From positions 62,001 to 126,000 of the forward strand of contig NZ_SNUT01000004.1 in assembly GCF_012027615.1 (NCBI RefSeq): a stretch of 64,000 nucleotides of DNA. Reading direction: 5' to 3'. A program made the translations under genes and the position numbers. Positions 1 through 9,539 of this stretch are shown here, one piece after another. Below the pieces are notes generated by a model. It had not been told where the DNA came from. It did not search any database and saw only the letters and a program-made list of their open reading frames with translations. The stretch is from Thermococcus sp. 21S7. Its GTDB lineage: Archaea; Methanobacteriota_B; Thermococci; Thermococcales; Thermococcaceae. The first letter of the stretch is position 1. The number at the start of each line of letters is the position of its first letter.

Positions 1-542
1 AGGAGTAACCTAACCGCCTCATCGTAGCCCAAAAGCTCCACCGCGTACTCGACGTACCAGCGGGGATGGGAGAAGCGGACGGAGAGCCATTCTATCCTGT
101 CCTTCTCCTTGAGCCTTTTCAGGGCTTTCTCCACGTCGAACTTCTCTATCGAGTGCATGAGCGCGTTCACGAACTTCGCCCTTGAGAAATCAAAGCGCTC
201 CTTGACGACCCTGATTATTGAATCGGTCGCCACAGCCGGCGGCACTTTCCTGAAGTGGATTTCAAAGGTGCCTATCCTCAGAAGGTTGGCCAGGTATGGG
301 TCAAGGTCTTCCACCCTCGAACCCTTTAGGACGGAGTTGATTATGAAGTCTATCTTGGCGCGCCACTTCTCTATCTCGAAGACGTAGGCATGAGCCAATC
401 CCCGCGCCTTGTCCCGGTCTCTACCAGACACCTTCTTGAAGACCCGCTCAAGGGCGTGCTTCGATGAGAGCTCGCGCTCCTCAACCAAGCTTAACGCGTC
501 CGCCACCACTTCCTGAAAGCTCACGCGGTAAAACAGCTCCAT
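1..542 (-). CDS. RsmB/NOP-family m5C RNA methyltransferase, N-terminal part (runs off left edge)
   Basis: Start ATG at 542; about 180 codons are inside the window and the rest lies to the left. The first ~140 residues are a helical NusB-like RNA-binding domain. They are followed by a segment containing WLSVRFSHPRWYVEY, typical of the junction to the methyltransferase domain in Nop2/Sun (RsmB) cytosine-C5 methyltransferases of tRNA or rRNA. The catalytic cysteines and AdoMet site would be outside the window. A TATA-like TTTAAA (minus strand, about 563-570) lies some 25 nt upstream and I see no Shine-Dalgarno, so the mRNA may be nearly leaderless. The first ~105 codons and the upstream region are duplicated at 3107-3550. 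Confidence 0.85.
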   Translation of the reverse strand, partial: MELFYRVSFQEVVADALSLVEERELSSKHALERVFKKVSGRDRDKARGLAHAYVFEIEKWRAKIDFIINSVLKGSRVEDLDPYLANLLRIGTFEIHFRKVPPAVATDSIIRVVKERFDFSRAKFVNALMHSIEKFDVEKALKRLKEKDRIEWLSVRFSHPRWYVEYAVELLGYDEAVRLL

Positions 543-655
543 GGACGGGGCTTTGCGGGGGGAGTTTAAAAAGGTGGTGGTGTGTGCATGAGTATGCAAC
601 TCTTTTACTCGGGCTTCTTTTGATGAGTTCTCATTGTAAGACTAAACTCTGAAAA
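224..655. repeat. Direct repeat copy 1 (methyltransferase 5' end and upstream region)
   Basis: This segment aligns with 3105-3545 at a constant offset of 2881 nt over most of its length. The coding part is similar but diverged. The non-coding block 581-620 differs from 3462-3501 at only about one position. It is one arm of a partial tandem duplication of the methyltransferase-polB boundary. Confidence 0.85.
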
Positions 656-707
656 AATTTATCCTCGAAAAAAAAAGGAAAAGCAATTACTAATAGTAAA
701 TAGAAAT

Positions 708-715
708 GCTTATAA
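708..715 (+). promoter_or_regulatory. TATA box for the secreted-protein gene at 765
   Basis: GCTTATAA lies about 50 nt upstream of the start at 765. Just downstream is a perfect short inverted repeat, AAATAG-TC-CTATTT (720-733), about where transcription would begin. It could be an operator, but the AT-rich background makes chance occurrence likely. Confidence 0.45.
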
Positions 716-764
716 GGAAAAATAGTCCTATTTGTAATGCAAAATTAGATTGGAGGTGAACAAT

Positions 765-1589
765 GTGAAATGGAAACCGTTGTTGGTTATTCTGCTGGCG
801 CTTATAGTTAGCTCGATTCCTACAAATGGCATAGTAGCTGCGGCGTATACACACATAGATGAAGGCAATGGTCCGATACGCACATTTTCTTATGGATCTA
901 TGAGCACTAGAGCAGCGATGATCATATCGGTTGATGGAGAGGATCCTAACTTCGGTGCCCAAATTGGTAATGTCTTTGAGTTGTCTGTGGGTATCACCCC
1001 GTCAATAGAGGAAAATAATTGTTACCCAGGATCGGCTTGTTTTGTGCCACATAACCAGAAAATAGTGCTACAAAACACCTGGTACAATCCTTCGGATGTT
1101 GAATTTGTGGTTCTGTGGGTCGGAGACAATAGTGGTGATGGTTTGGGACCCTATAAGGATTTGGTTGTTTTGGCAACGAATTGGCTCAAGACACTTTTAG
1201 ACAGGTTTATTCCTTACGCTTCTCAGATACTAGACAGTATCAAATTACTGACAACACGTCAATACGAACCTAACTCATATTATGGGAAGAACAGTATCAC
1301 TATATACCCCGGGAATTCCAATAGTGCAGGTGTGATTCTTTGGGTTAGAGCGCTTAATTACCAGGATTATTTGAGACGGCATCCTTCCCAGAAAATTTTT
1401 AAATACAAAATTACAGCAGCTGCCAGTAGTGACATTTATTATAGGTACTCGTATTCATGGGTATCTGGCATCCCTTCGAAACCCGGTGTAGATGCGAACG
1501 GGATTTATCCCCAGCTGGTAGAAACTAAGTATGTTGGAAGGGTGTATACATCGACCACCTTTGAAATAACCTTCAGGAGAAATCTTTGA
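765..1589 (+). CDS. Secreted protein of unknown function, AT-rich cargo gene 1
   Basis: The start is GTG at 765, because GGAGGTGA (752-759) sits 5 nt before it; an in-frame TTG at 750 lies upstream of that site. The 274-residue protein begins with a signal peptide (MKWKPLLVILLALIVSSIP, then about AAA-Y) and has no later membrane span. The mature part is rich in Ser, Tyr, Asn and Gly, has two nearby cysteines (NNCYPGSACF) that could form a disulfide, and looks like an extracellular beta-rich protein. I do not recognise the family. The gene is clearly more AT-rich than polB or the methyltransferase, which suggests recent acquisition. It is probably co-transcribed with the next gene, 19 nt downstream. 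Confidence 0.8.
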   Translation: MKWKPLLVILLALIVSSIPTNGIVAAAYTHIDEGNGPIRTFSYGSMSTRAAMIISVDGEDPNFGAQIGNVFELSVGITPSIEENNCYPGSACFVPHNQKIVLQNTWYNPSDVEFVVLWVGDNSGDGLGPYKDLVVLATNWLKTLLDRFIPYASQILDSIKLLTTRQYEPNSYYGKNSITIYPGNSNSAGVILWVRALNYQDYLRRHPSQKIFKYKITAAASSDIYYRYSYSWVSGIPSKPGVDANGIYPQLVETKYVGRVYTSTTFEITFRRNL

Positions 1590-1608
1590 AAATGCTGGAG
1601 GTATACCA

Positions 1609-2682
1609 ATGAAGAAAGTCTATCCACTTGCTTTTTTTCTGGTTTTTCTCCTAATCACAGGCGTATATTACTCTCGTTCAATTTCGATGAACACTAAACC
1701 CATTCCCGACCCCAGCGGGGATATTGTTATCTACGGGCGCTGCGAGGATACAACTGAATTGACCCAAAAATTAAATCTTTGGATTGGACATTCTAATAAT
1801 TCTGCTCTGATCAGTCCTTTTGATTACTGGTACCAAGAACTTGCCGCAAATGTAAGTGCTCAACTTGTTAATGTAACCCCTGAGATGTATTCATCTCTCG
1901 TTAGAACCAATTCCTGGGAATACCAGAATATAAAGTTGAAAATGAGGGCCTACGTGAAAACACTTAAGAGCCTTGAGTTTAGAGTCTCTGATCCAAACTC
2001 CTACGCCCTCCTTGCATGGCTTGAGTTTTTGGTGGGGGATGGAACAGTGGACTTGCCAACGGGCAATGAAAACGTTAGCCTGGACAACTACATCTGGGCT
2101 AAGATTGCCCCTCAATACTACAATGATTATGTGTTCCCGTATCTTGACTCCAAGATAGCCGAACTCGAAAAGTCCTCTTCTAATAACACTGCACTGGGTA
2201 TGAAAGCGAGACTATTTCTAAACCAAAGCATACCTGCATTAGACTCAAATTTAAGCCGTCTTAAGAAACAGGTTTGGTGGTCTGAGAAGGGCATTATTGC
2301 ACTCCAATATTCCATTTCAGAATACAAAAGAGGCTATTACGCGTTGGCCCTCCTTGACTATTCTTACGCCCTCTCATATTACAGGGTTTCTAGCGCTCTA
2401 CGGGGCAAGAAACAGGTCGTAAACTTCTCGGCTATGGATGATGTAGTCTTGGAAACTTTCAGTAAGCTGCATCGCGCCGGGGTCTTCTGGCTCGATCCCA
2501 TTTTTGCCGCACGATTGCTCCCGGAATTCAAGCAGTTTCACTCGCTTTGTGAGGTAATTAACGCAGATTCGCGGCAATACGAGAAGTATAAGCTTTACCT
2601 GATGGGACTGGAGCTGAAGAGCGAGACCCTGGGATTTTTGAGCTGGTATGATCTCGTCAATGAAATGACTGCGGGGACTTAG
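1609..2682 (+). CDS. Membrane-anchored or secreted protein of unknown function, AT-rich cargo gene 2
   Basis: ATG at 1609 is preceded by GGAGGT, giving 357 residues. An N-terminal hydrophobic segment (residues ~4-22, PLAFFLVFLLITGVYYS) is a signal anchor or signal peptide. The remainder is helical and rich in Tyr, Leu, Asn and Ser, with many N-glycosylation-like NxS/T sites (NNS, NVS, NNT, NQS, NLS, NFS), as expected for an exported archaeal protein. No catalytic motif is recognisable. Spacing indicates an operon with the gene at 765. The sequence just downstream enters the decayed polB fragment. Base composition is AT-rich, like cargo genes 1 and 3. Confidence 0.78.
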   Translation: MKKVYPLAFFLVFLLITGVYYSRSISMNTKPIPDPSGDIVIYGRCEDTTELTQKLNLWIGHSNNSALISPFDYWYQELAANVSAQLVNVTPEMYSSLVRTNSWEYQNIKLKMRAYVKTLKSLEFRVSDPNSYALLAWLEFLVGDGTVDLPTGNENVSLDNYIWAKIAPQYYNDYVFPYLDSKIAELEKSSSNNTALGMKARLFLNQSIPALDSNLSRLKKQVWWSEKGIIALQYSISEYKRGYYALALLDYSYALSYYRVSSALRGKKQVVNFSAMDDVVLETFSKLHRAGVFWLDPIFAARLLPEFKQFHSLCEVINADSRQYEKYKLYLMGLELKSETLGFLSWYDLVNEMTAGT

Positions 2683-2712
2683 TCTTTATTTTCTTTCCTG
2701 CTATGTGCTGGT
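2683..2712 (+). terminator. Oligo-T terminator after cargo gene 2
   Basis: The T-rich run TCTTTATTTTCTTTCC directly follows the stop codon, as expected for archaeal intrinsic termination. There is no stem. Confidence 0.4.
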
Positions 2713-2755
2713 TATATTTTAAAAGTTTCAAGTGGACGTATCTTTGGTGTGCCTC

Positions 2756-3107
2756 ATGATCCTCGATACAGACTACATTACTGAGGATGGAAAGCCTGTC
2801 ATCAGGGTTTTTAAAAAGGAGAACGGCGAGTTCAAGATAGAGTACGACAGGAAACTTTGAGCCCTACTTCTACGTTCTTCTTGCGGACGATTCGGCCATA
2901 TAGGACGTTAAGAATATAACCGTCGAGCGCTACGGCAGGGTCGTTAAGGTGAAGCGCGCCGAGAAGGTTAAGAAAAAGTTTCTCGGTCGCCCGTGGAAGT
3001 CTGGGTTCTCTACTTCAATCATCCCCAGGACGTTCCGGCGATAAGGGACAGGATCAGGAAGTATCCTGCTGTTATCGACATCTTCGAGTACTACATACCC
3101 TTTGCCA
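2756..3107 (+). pseudogene. Decayed 5' fragment of family B DNA polymerase
   Basis: About 352 nt align with the first ~117 codons of intact polB (4378-4729), beginning with the same [17 protein letters not shown] start. Lesions are visible: a 1-nt insertion near 2853 (GACAGGAAACTTTGAG versus GACCGCGAGTTCGAG), a nonsense codon near 2900 (GCCATATAG versus GCCATAGAG) and a 1-nt deletion near 2993 that restores frame. At 3107 the polB homology stops abruptly and methyltransferase homology (minus strand) begins. It cannot make polymerase. It is a remnant of a tandem duplication. Confidence 0.92.
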
Positions 3108-3545
3108 TCGGTTGCCACAGCGGGAGGACCTTCTGGAAGTGGGTTTCAAACGTCCCTATGCGGAGGAGGTTCGCGAGGTAGGGATCGAGGTCATCAACGG
3201 TCGAACCATTTAGCACGGAGTTGATTATGAAGTCTATCTTCGCCCGCCACTTCTCAATCTCGAAGACGTAGGCGTGTGCCAAACCCCTCGCCTTTTTCCT
3301 GTCTCTGCCGGCAACCCTTTTAAAAACCCGCTTAAGGGCGTGCTTCGATGAGAGCTCGCGCTCCTTCACGAGGCTCAGAGCGTCGGCGACCACTTCCTGA
3401 AAGCTCACGCGGTAAAACAGCTCCATGGAGGGGCTTCGTGGGGCAATTAAAAAGGTGGTAGTGTGTGCATGAGTATGCAACTCCTTTACTCGGGCTTCTT
3501 TTTGTTCATTCTAAGAGTAAAACCTAACTCCGAATAAATTTATAT
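3105..3545. repeat. Direct repeat copy 2 (methyltransferase 5' end and upstream region)
   Basis: Second arm of the duplication, matching 224-655 at an offset of 2881 nt. Similarity fades after about 3545 into AT-rich sequence that differs from the sequence after copy 1. Confidence 0.85.
3107..3423 (-). pseudogene. Truncated duplicate of the m5C RNA methyltransferase N-terminus
   Basis: From the ATG at 3423 the reading frame matches the first ~105 residues of the left-edge methyltransferase (MELFYRVSFQEVVADALSLV) with several substitutions. It then shifts frame by a 1-nt deletion near 3120 and runs into the polB fragment in antisense, ending at a stop at 3091. Only part of the NusB-like domain remains and there is no methyltransferase domain. 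An expressed short peptide is possible because the frame up to the junction is open, but a decayed copy is the simplest reading. Confidence 0.88.
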
Positions 3546-3727
3546 TTAAAAAAACAAACAAAGGATGAATTTTTATTATCAATATGCGGAAAATTTATAA
3601 AGAGTTGTCTGTTGTGTTAATATAAAATTGGGTTGAGATTAAGACTTGGCATAGCTGGTGTGCAGGCAACTGAACTTTTCGATTTCATTTTTTATTGTTG
3701 AGATTCACAAATAGGAGGTCTTCACCT
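3424..3727. other. AT-rich intergenic region with duplicated upstream element
   Basis: The first ~120 nt repeat the region upstream of the left-edge methyltransferase. The rest is AT-rich and non-coding. Two TATA-like elements point to the gene at 3728 (TTTATAA at 3594-3600 and TAATATAAAA near 3616-3625), predicting a leader of roughly 80-105 nt, longer than usual here. I see no RNA gene in it. Confidence 0.5.
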
Positions 3728-4294
3728 ATGGAACTTAAGGTGGATAGACTCATCATCACAATCCTCGCGTTAATCGTTATTGGAGGAGCTTTGTATTATT
3801 CAATAGGTGAATATGGTTCTCAAAGGTTCATAGAGGGACAGAGGGACTACGAGAGGCTCTGCATCCGCCAAATGACAGCATTGACCCTAAGTTATGTTCA
3901 GTTTCATTCGGAGATAGCCCTCAATTCGCTGGAGCAGGACTCTGCCGGAACTTTTAATCTTTCAATGGCGGAGCTGGCCTCGGATCTTTCGATGTTGGAG
4001 TCGAATCTTGTAAGGTCGGCGCTGTACATTTTCCCAGAAGACTTTCCTGACAATGAAACGTTGGCCAACATGACACAAGCTTACCAGTGCATCACATTCG
4101 TAGAACTTTCCCAAAGTTCATTCCTAAACGGAACCGCCAACGTCTCTACCATCCGCGAAGGGTTAAACCTGATCCACGACTTTGCAACGGAGTGGCGAAA
4201 GAATGGCAACTATCCCAGCGAAGAGCTTTTGAAAGCTAACGCCGAGCTTCAGCAGAAGTGCAGTGCCCTTATACAAAAAATTGAAAATCCATGA
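3728..4294 (+). CDS. Small membrane-anchored protein of unknown function, AT-rich cargo gene 3
   Basis: The ATG at 3728 is chosen because GGAGGT (3714-3719) lies 8 nt before it; the open frame begins earlier at 3695. The 188-residue product has one N-terminal hydrophobic helix (residues ~7-25, LIITILALIVIGGALYYS). A helical extracytoplasmic domain follows with NxS/T sites (NLS, NET, NMT, NGT, NVS) and three cysteines. I do not recognise the family and see no convincing similarity to cargo gene 2, though the overall design is the same. It lies between the truncated methyltransferase copy and polB and is more AT-rich than either. Confidence 0.75.
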   Translation: MELKVDRLIITILALIVIGGALYYSIGEYGSQRFIEGQRDYERLCIRQMTALTLSYVQFHSEIALNSLEQDSAGTFNLSMAELASDLSMLESNLVRSALYIFPEDFPDNETLANMTQAYQCITFVELSQSSFLNGTANVSTIREGLNLIHDFATEWRKNGNYPSEELLKANAELQQKCSALIQKIENP

Positions 4295-4325
4295 TTGTTT
4301 GTTTTCTTCTTATCCTTTTCTCTTA
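4295..4325 (+). terminator. T-rich terminator after cargo gene 3
   Basis: TTGTTTGTTTTCTTCTTATC follows the stop codon immediately. It separates this gene from the polB promoter, whose TATA-like AGTTTATTA lies at 4336-4344. Confidence 0.4.
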
Positions 4326-4377
4326 AGTATGGCGAAGTTTATTAGTCTCCAGTTCGATAATCCCACAGGTGTTGGTT

Positions 4378-7300
4378 ATGATCCTCGATACCGACTACAT
4401 CACAGAGGATGGGAAGCCCGTCATAAGGATATTCAAGAAGGAGAACGGCGAGTTCAAGATAGAATACGACCGCGAGTTCGAGCCATACATCTACGCCCTC
4501 CTGAAGGACGATTCTGCCATAGAGGACGTCAAGAAGATAACCGCCGGGCGCCACGGCAGGGTCGTTAAGGTGAAGCGCGCCGAGAAGGTGAAGAAGAAGT
4601 TCCTCGGCAGGCCGATAGAGGTCTGGAAGCTTTACTTCACCCACCCCCAGGACGTCCCGGCGATAAGGGACGAGATACGAAAGCATCCTGCCGTCATTGA
4701 CATCTACGAGTACGACATACCCTTCGCCAAGCGCTACCTCATAGACAGGGGTTTAATCCCGATGGAGGGCGACGAGGAGCTCAAGATGATGTCCTTCGAC
4801 ATCGAGACGCTCTATCACGAGGGTGAGGAGTTCGGAACCGGGCCGATTCTGATGATAAGCTACGCCGACGAGGGCGAGGCGAGGGTTATAACCTGGAAAA
4901 AGATTGACCTCCCCTACGTTGAAGTCGTCTCCACCGAGAAGGAGATGATAAAGCGCTTCCTCAAGGTCGTGAAGGAGAAGGATCCGGATGTCCTCATAAC
5001 CTACAACGGCGACAACTTCGACTTCGCCTACCTTAAGAAACGGTGCGAGAAGCTCGGGATAAAGTTCACGCTTGGAAGGGATGGAAGCGAGCCCAAAATA
5101 CAGCGCATGGGGGACAGGTTTGCGGTCGAGGTGAAGGGGAGGATTCACTTCGACCTATACCCCGTCATAAGGAGGACGATAAACCTGCCGACCTACACCC
5201 TTGAGGCGGTTTACGAGGCAGTCTTTGGAACGCCGAAGGAGAAGGTCTATCCGGAGGAGATAACCACAGCTTGGGAGACCGGTGAGGGGCTTGAGAGGGT
5301 TGCGCGCTACTCCATGGAGGACGCAAAGGTGACCTATGAGCTTGGGAGAGAGTTCTTCCCGATGGAGGCCCAGCTCTCAAGGCTGATAGGCCAGAGCCTC
5401 TGGGACGTCTCCCGCTCAAGCACCGGCAACCTCGTCGAGTGGTTTCTCCTGAGGAAGGCCTACGAGAGGAACGAGCTCGCCCCAAACAAGCCCGACGAGC
5501 GGGAACTTGCGAGACGGCGCGGGGGCTACGCCGGCGGCTACGTTAAGGAGCCGGAGCGTGGACTGTGGGATAACATTGTGTACTTAGATTTCATGAGTCT
5601 GTACCCCTCAATCATCATCACTCACAACGTCTCTCCGGACACGCTCAACCGCGAGGGCTGTAAAGAGTACGACACCGCCCCACAGGTCGGCCACAAGTTC
5701 TGTAAGGACGTCCAGGGCTTCATCCCGAGCCTTTTGGGCGCCCTTCTCGACGAGAGGCAGAAGATAAAGAAGAGGATGAAGGCCAGCATAGACCCGCTGG
5801 AGAAGAAGCTCCTCGATTACAGGCAGAAGGCCATCAAAATCCTGGCGAACAGTCTGCTGCCGGAGGAGTGGATTCCGCTAGTTGAGAACGGCAAAGTTAG
5901 ACTCCACCGCATTGGGGAGTTTGTTGATAAGCTGATGGAGACTGATTCGGAGCTGGTGAAGAGGAACGGCGACACGGAAGTTCTTGAAGTTAGAGGAATC
6001 CGTGCCCTTTCCTTCGACAGGAAGTCCAAGAAAGCCCGTGTAATGCCGGTGAAGGCGGTGATAAGACACCGCTATTCCGGGGACGTCTATGAGATAGTCT
6101 TGGGCTCCGGCCGGAGAATAACCGTGACGGAGGGCCACAGCCTTTTCGCCTATGGGGACGGAGAGCTCCGTGAGGTAACGGGTGGCGAAATCAAGGCCGG
6201 AGATCTCCTTGCAGTTCCAAGGCGCGTAAACCTGCCCAGAAGGAAGGAAATGCTCAACCTAGTAGAACTTCTCCTTGAACTGTCTGAGGAGGAAACTGAA
6301 GACCTCATCATGACGATTCCGGTAAAGGGCAGAAAGAACTTCTTCAAAGGGATGCTTAGAACCCTACGCTGGATTTCCGGCGAGGAGAAAAGGCCGAGAA
6401 CGGCGAGACGCTACCTAGAGCACCTTGAAAGGCTCGGCTACGTGAGGCTAAAGAAAATCGGATATGAAGTCACAGACAGAGAAGGGCTCGAAAGGTACAG
6501 GAAGCTGTACGAGCGCTTAGTTGAAGCCGTTCGTTACAACGGCAACAAGAGGGAGTATCTCGTCGAATTCAACGCCGTTCGCGATGTTATCGCACTAATG
6601 CCGGAGGAGGAACTTAGGGACTGGCTCGTGGGGACGAGGAACGGCTTCAGGATGAGGCCATTCGTAGAGATTGAAGAGGACTTTGCAAAGCTCCTCGGCT
6701 ACTACGTGAGTGAGGGCAACGCAAGGAAGTGGAGAAACCAGAAGAACGGCTGGAGCTACACAGTGAAGCTCTACAACGAGAATCAGAGGGTTCTCGATGA
6801 CATGGAGAGTCTCGCAGAGAGGTTCTTTGGGAGGGTGAAGAGGGGTAAAAACTACATCGAAATTCCGAGGAAAATGGCGTACATCATCTTTGAAAACCTC
6901 TGCGGAACGCTGGCGGAAAACAAAAGGGTTCCGGAGGCTATTTTCACTTCTCCTGAAAGCGTTCGCTGGGCCTTTATTGAGGGCTACTTCATCGGCGACG
7001 GTGACGTTCACCCGAGCAAGAGGGTCCGCCTTTCAACCAAGAGCGAGCTTTTGGTAAATGGCCTCGTTCTTCTGCTCAACTCCCTTGGGGTTTCAGCGAT
7101 AAAGATTCGCCATGATAGCGGAGTTTACAGGGTATACGTAAACGAAGAACTCCCGTTCACGGATTACAGAAAGAAAAAGAACGCCTATTACTCCCACGTC
7201 ATACCTAAGGAAATACTCGAAGAAACGTTCGGAAAGGTTTTCCAGAGAAACGTGAGCTACGAAAAGTTTGAGGGGCTCACGGAAAGTGGAAAACTCGATG

Positions 7301-9483
7301 GAGAAAAAGCCAAGCACATCGAGTGGCTCATCAAAGGCGACGTAGTTCTCGACAGGGTTGAAGGCGTCAAGAAGAAGCACTACAAGGGTTATGTCTACGA
7401 TTTGAGCGTTGAAGAGGACGAGAACTTTTTAGCTGGTTTTGGATTCCTCTATGCCCACAACAGCTATTACGGCTACTACGGCTACGCCAGGGCGAGATGG
7501 TACTGCAAGGAGTGTGCCGAGAGCGTTACGGCATGGGGCAGGGACTACATCGAAACGACCATTCACGAAATAGAGGAGAGGTTCGGCTTTAAAGTGCTCT
7601 ACGCTGACAGTGTTACTGGCGAAACCGAAATCATAATCAAAAGAAACGGAAAGGTTGAATTCGTGGCGATTGAAGAACTCTTCCAGCGCGTTGATTATCG
7701 GATTGGGGAGAAGGAATACTGCGTTCTCGAAGGCGTTGAGGCGCTAACGCTGGACAACAGGGGACGGCTTGTCTGGAAGAGTGTCCCTTACGTCATGAGG
7801 CACAGAACGAACAAGAGAATCTATCGCGTATGGTTCACTAACTCATGGTACCTTGATGTGACGGAGGATCACTCGTTAATAGGCTACATGAACACCAGCA
7901 AGGTGAAGCCCGGGAAGCCTTTGAAAGAGCGCCTCGTCGAAGTCAAGCCGGGAGAACTAGGAGAAAGCGTCAAGTCGCTCATTACACCTAACAGGGCAAT
8001 TGCTCATGGTATTAGGGTTAACCCAATTGCCGTCAAGCTCTGGGAGTTAATCGGTCTGCTGGTGGGCGATGGCAACTGGGGTGGACAATCAAACTGGGCC
8101 AAATACTACGTTGGCCTTTCCCTCGGACTGGACAAGGAAGAGATTGAAGAGAAAATCCTGAAGCCCCTGAAAAACACGGGCATAATCTCCAATTACTATG
8201 ACAAAAGCAAGAAGGGCGACGTTTCAATACTCTCAAAGTGGCTCGCGAGGTTCATGGTCAGATATTTCAAAGACGAGAGCGGAAGCAAGAGGATTCCCGA
8301 GTTCATGTTCAATCTTCCAAGGGAATACATAGAGGCATTTCTACGTGGACTGTTCTCAGCGGATGGAACGGTAAGTCTTCGCAAGGGAGTTCCCGAGGTC
8401 AGGCTGACAAGCGTTAATCCCGAACTCAGCAGTTCGGTCAGAAAGTTGCTGTGGCTCGTTGGAGTTTCGAATTCAATGTTCGTAGAGACCAATCCTAACA
8501 GATACCTCGGAAAGGAGAGCGGGACACACTCGGTTCACGTCAGAATAAAGGACAAGCATCGCTTTGCCGAGAGGATAGGTTTTCTCCTCGACAGAAAAGC
8601 CACCAAACTCTCCGAGAACCTGGGGGGGCATACAAGCAAGAAGAGAGCTTACAAATACGATTTCGACTTGGTGTATCCCAAGAAAGTTGAAGAGATAGCC
8701 TACGACGGCTACGTTTACGATATTGAGGTTGAAGGAACCCACAGATTCTTCGCGAATGGAATACTCGTCCATAATACGGACGGTTTCTTCGCGACTATAC
8801 CAGGGGCTGATGCTGAGACCGTCAAGAAAAAAGCCAAAGAGTTCCTCAAATACATAAATGCCAAACTCCCGGGACTTCTCGAACTCGAATACGAGGGCTT
8901 CTACGTCAGGGGGTTCTTCGTGACGAAGAAGAAGTACGCGGTCATAGACGAGGAGGGCAAGATAACCACGCGCGGGCTTGAAATCGTCCGGCGCGACTGG
9001 AGCGAGATAGCGAAGGAGACCCAGGCGAGGGTCTTGGAGGCCATACTGCGGCACGGTGACGTCGAGGAGGCCGTCAGGATAGTCAAGGACGTTACCGAGA
9101 AGCTGAGCAAGTACGAGGTTCCGCCGGAGAAGCTGGTCATCCACGAGCAGATTACCAGGGAGCTGAAGGATTACAAGGCCACCGGTCCGCACGTGGCCAT
9201 AGCGAAGCGCCTCGCGGCGAGGGGAATAAAGATACGCCCAGGCACGGTGATAAGCTACATCGTCCTAAAGGGCTCCGGAAGGATAGGCGACAGGGCGATT
9301 CCGTTTGACGAGTTCGACCCGACGAAGCACCGCTACGACGCGGAGTACTACATCGAAAACCAGGTCCTGCCGGCCGTGGAGAGGATTCTGAAGGCCTTCG
9401 GCTACAAGAAGGAGGAGCTCAGGTATCAGAAAACGAGGCAGGTTGGCCTCGGGGCGTGGCTCAAGCTGAAGGGGAAGAAGTGA
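4378..9483 (+). CDS. polB: Family B DNA polymerase with two inteins
   Basis: The start is ATG 4378 ([14 protein letters not shown]), the conserved Thermococcales start; an in-frame GTG at 4369 is ignored. The precursor has 1701 residues; removing inteins of 537 and 389 residues leaves 775, the normal size. Visible in order are the 3'-5' exonuclease motifs ([20 protein letters not shown], the YSMEDAKVT region), polymerase motif A ([11 protein letters not shown], Asp404), motif B ([13 protein letters not shown], split by intein 1) and motif C (LYAD/TDGFF, split by intein 2). Splicing at both sites is essential for activity. It is a replicative or repair polymerase with proofreading. Motif A has Met406 where the well-known Thermococcus and Pyrococcus enzymes have Arg. 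A TATA-like element is at 4336-4344 and a weak AGGTG precedes the start. Confidence 0.97.
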   Translation: MILDTDYITEDGKPVIRIFKKENGEFKIEYDREFEPYIYALLKDDSAIEDVKKITAGRHGRVVKVKRAEKVKKKFLGRPIEVWKLYFTHPQDVPAIRDEIRKHPAVIDIYEYDIPFAKRYLIDRGLIPMEGDEELKMMSFDIETLYHEGEEFGTGPILMISYADEGEARVITWKKIDLPYVEVVSTEKEMIKRFLKVVKEKDPDVLITYNGDNFDFAYLKKRCEKLGIKFTLGRDGSEPKIQRMGDRFAVEVKGRIHFDLYPVIRRTINLPTYTLEAVYEAVFGTPKEKVYPEEITTAWETGEGLERVARYSMEDAKVTYELGREFFPMEAQLSRLIGQSLWDVSRSSTGNLVEWFLLRKAYERNELAPNKPDERELARRRGGYAGGYVKEPERGLWDNIVYLDFMSLYPSIIITHNVSPDTLNREGCKEYDTAPQVGHKFCKDVQGFIPSLLGALLDERQKIKKRMKASIDPLEKKLLDYRQKAIKILANSLLPEEWIPLVENGKVRLHRIGEFVDKLMETDSELVKRNGDTEVLEVRGIRALSFDRKSKKARVMPVKAVIRHRYSGDVYEIVLGSGRRITVTEGHSLFAYGDGELREVTGGEIKAGDLLAVPRRVNLPRRKEMLNLVELLLELSEEETEDLIMTIPVKGRKNFFKGMLRTLRWISGEEKRPRTARRYLEHLERLGYVRLKKIGYEVTDREGLERYRKLYERLVEAVRYNGNKREYLVEFNAVRDVIALMPEEELRDWLVGTRNGFRMRPFVEIEEDFAKLLGYYVSEGNARKWRNQKNGWSYTVKLYNENQRVLDDMESLAERFFGRVKRGKNYIEIPRKMAYIIFENLCGTLAENKRVPEAIFTSPESVRWAFIEGYFIGDGDVHPSKRVRLSTKSELLVNGLVLLLNSLGVSAIKIRHDSGVYRVYVNEELPFTDYRKKKNAYYSHVIPKEILEETFGKVFQRNVSYEKFEGLTESGKLDGEKAKHIEWLIKGDVVLDRVEGVKKKHYKGYVYDLSVEEDENFLAGFGFLYAHNSYYGYYGYARARWYCKECAESVTAWGRDYIETTIHEIEERFGFKVLYADSVTGETEIIIKRNGKVEFVAIEELFQRVDYRIGEKEYCVLEGVEALTLDNRGRLVWKSVPYVMRHRTNKRIYRVWFTNSWYLDVTEDHSLIGYMNTSKVKPGKPLKERLVEVKPGELGESVKSLITPNRAIAHGIRVNPIAVKLWELIGLLVGDGNWGGQSNWAKYYVGLSLGLDKEEIEEKILKPLKNTGIISNYYDKSKKGDVSILSKWLARFMVRYFKDESGSKRIPEFMFNLPREYIEAFLRGLFSADGTVSLRKGVPEVRLTSVNPELSSSVRKLLWLVGVSNSMFVETNPNRYLGKESGTHSVHVRIKDKHRFAERIGFLLDRKATKLSENLGGHTSKKRAYKYDFDLVYPKKVEEIAYDGYVYDIEVEGTHRFFANGILVHNTDGFFATIPGADAETVKKKAKEFLKYINAKLPGLLELEYEGFYVRGFFVTKKKYAVIDEEGKITTRGLEIVRRDWSEIAKETQARVLEAILRHGDVEEAVRIVKDVTEKLSKYEVPPEKLVIHEQITRELKDYKATGPHVAIAKRLAARGIKIRPGTVISYIVLKGSGRIGDRAIPFDEFDPTKHRYDAEYYIENQVLPAVERILKAFGYKKEELRYQKTRQVGLGAWLKLKGKK
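5851..7461 (+). other. Intein 1 of polB (pol-b site), 537 residues
   Basis: In-frame insertion between KILAN and SYYGYYGY. It begins with Ser ([15 protein letters not shown]) and ends LYAHN before an extein Ser, the canonical splice residues. Block B is TVTEGHSLF. Two LAGLIDADG (DOD) endonuclease motifs are visible: [11 protein letters not shown] and [12 protein letters not shown]. So it is a full-length, probably endonuclease-active intein of the type at this site in several Thermococcus and Pyrococcus polymerases. Confidence 0.95.
7609..8775 (+). other. Intein 2 of polB (pol-c site), 389 residues
   Basis: Inserted inside catalytic motif C between LYAD and TDGFF. It begins with Ser ([15 protein letters not shown]) and ends GILVHN before Thr. 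Block B is [12 protein letters not shown] motifs [11 protein letters not shown] and [12 protein letters not shown] are present, so homing activity is plausible. Size and site match the pol-c inteins known from other Thermococcus species. Confidence 0.95.
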
Positions 9484-9539
9484 CTCCCTTCGAAATCCTT
9501 TTATCCCTGTATTTCAAACTGTATTTCGAGGTGTATTAC

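Noticed and set aside
720-733. Short inverted repeat AAATAG-TC-CTATTT
   Set aside because: Only 6 bp in AT-rich DNA, easily random; mentioned with the promoter but not scored as a finding.
4369-4377. Upstream in-frame GTG start for polB
   Set aside because: ATG at 4378 matches the conserved [15 protein letters not shown]-terminus, and AGGTG at 4367-4371 would overlap the GTG.
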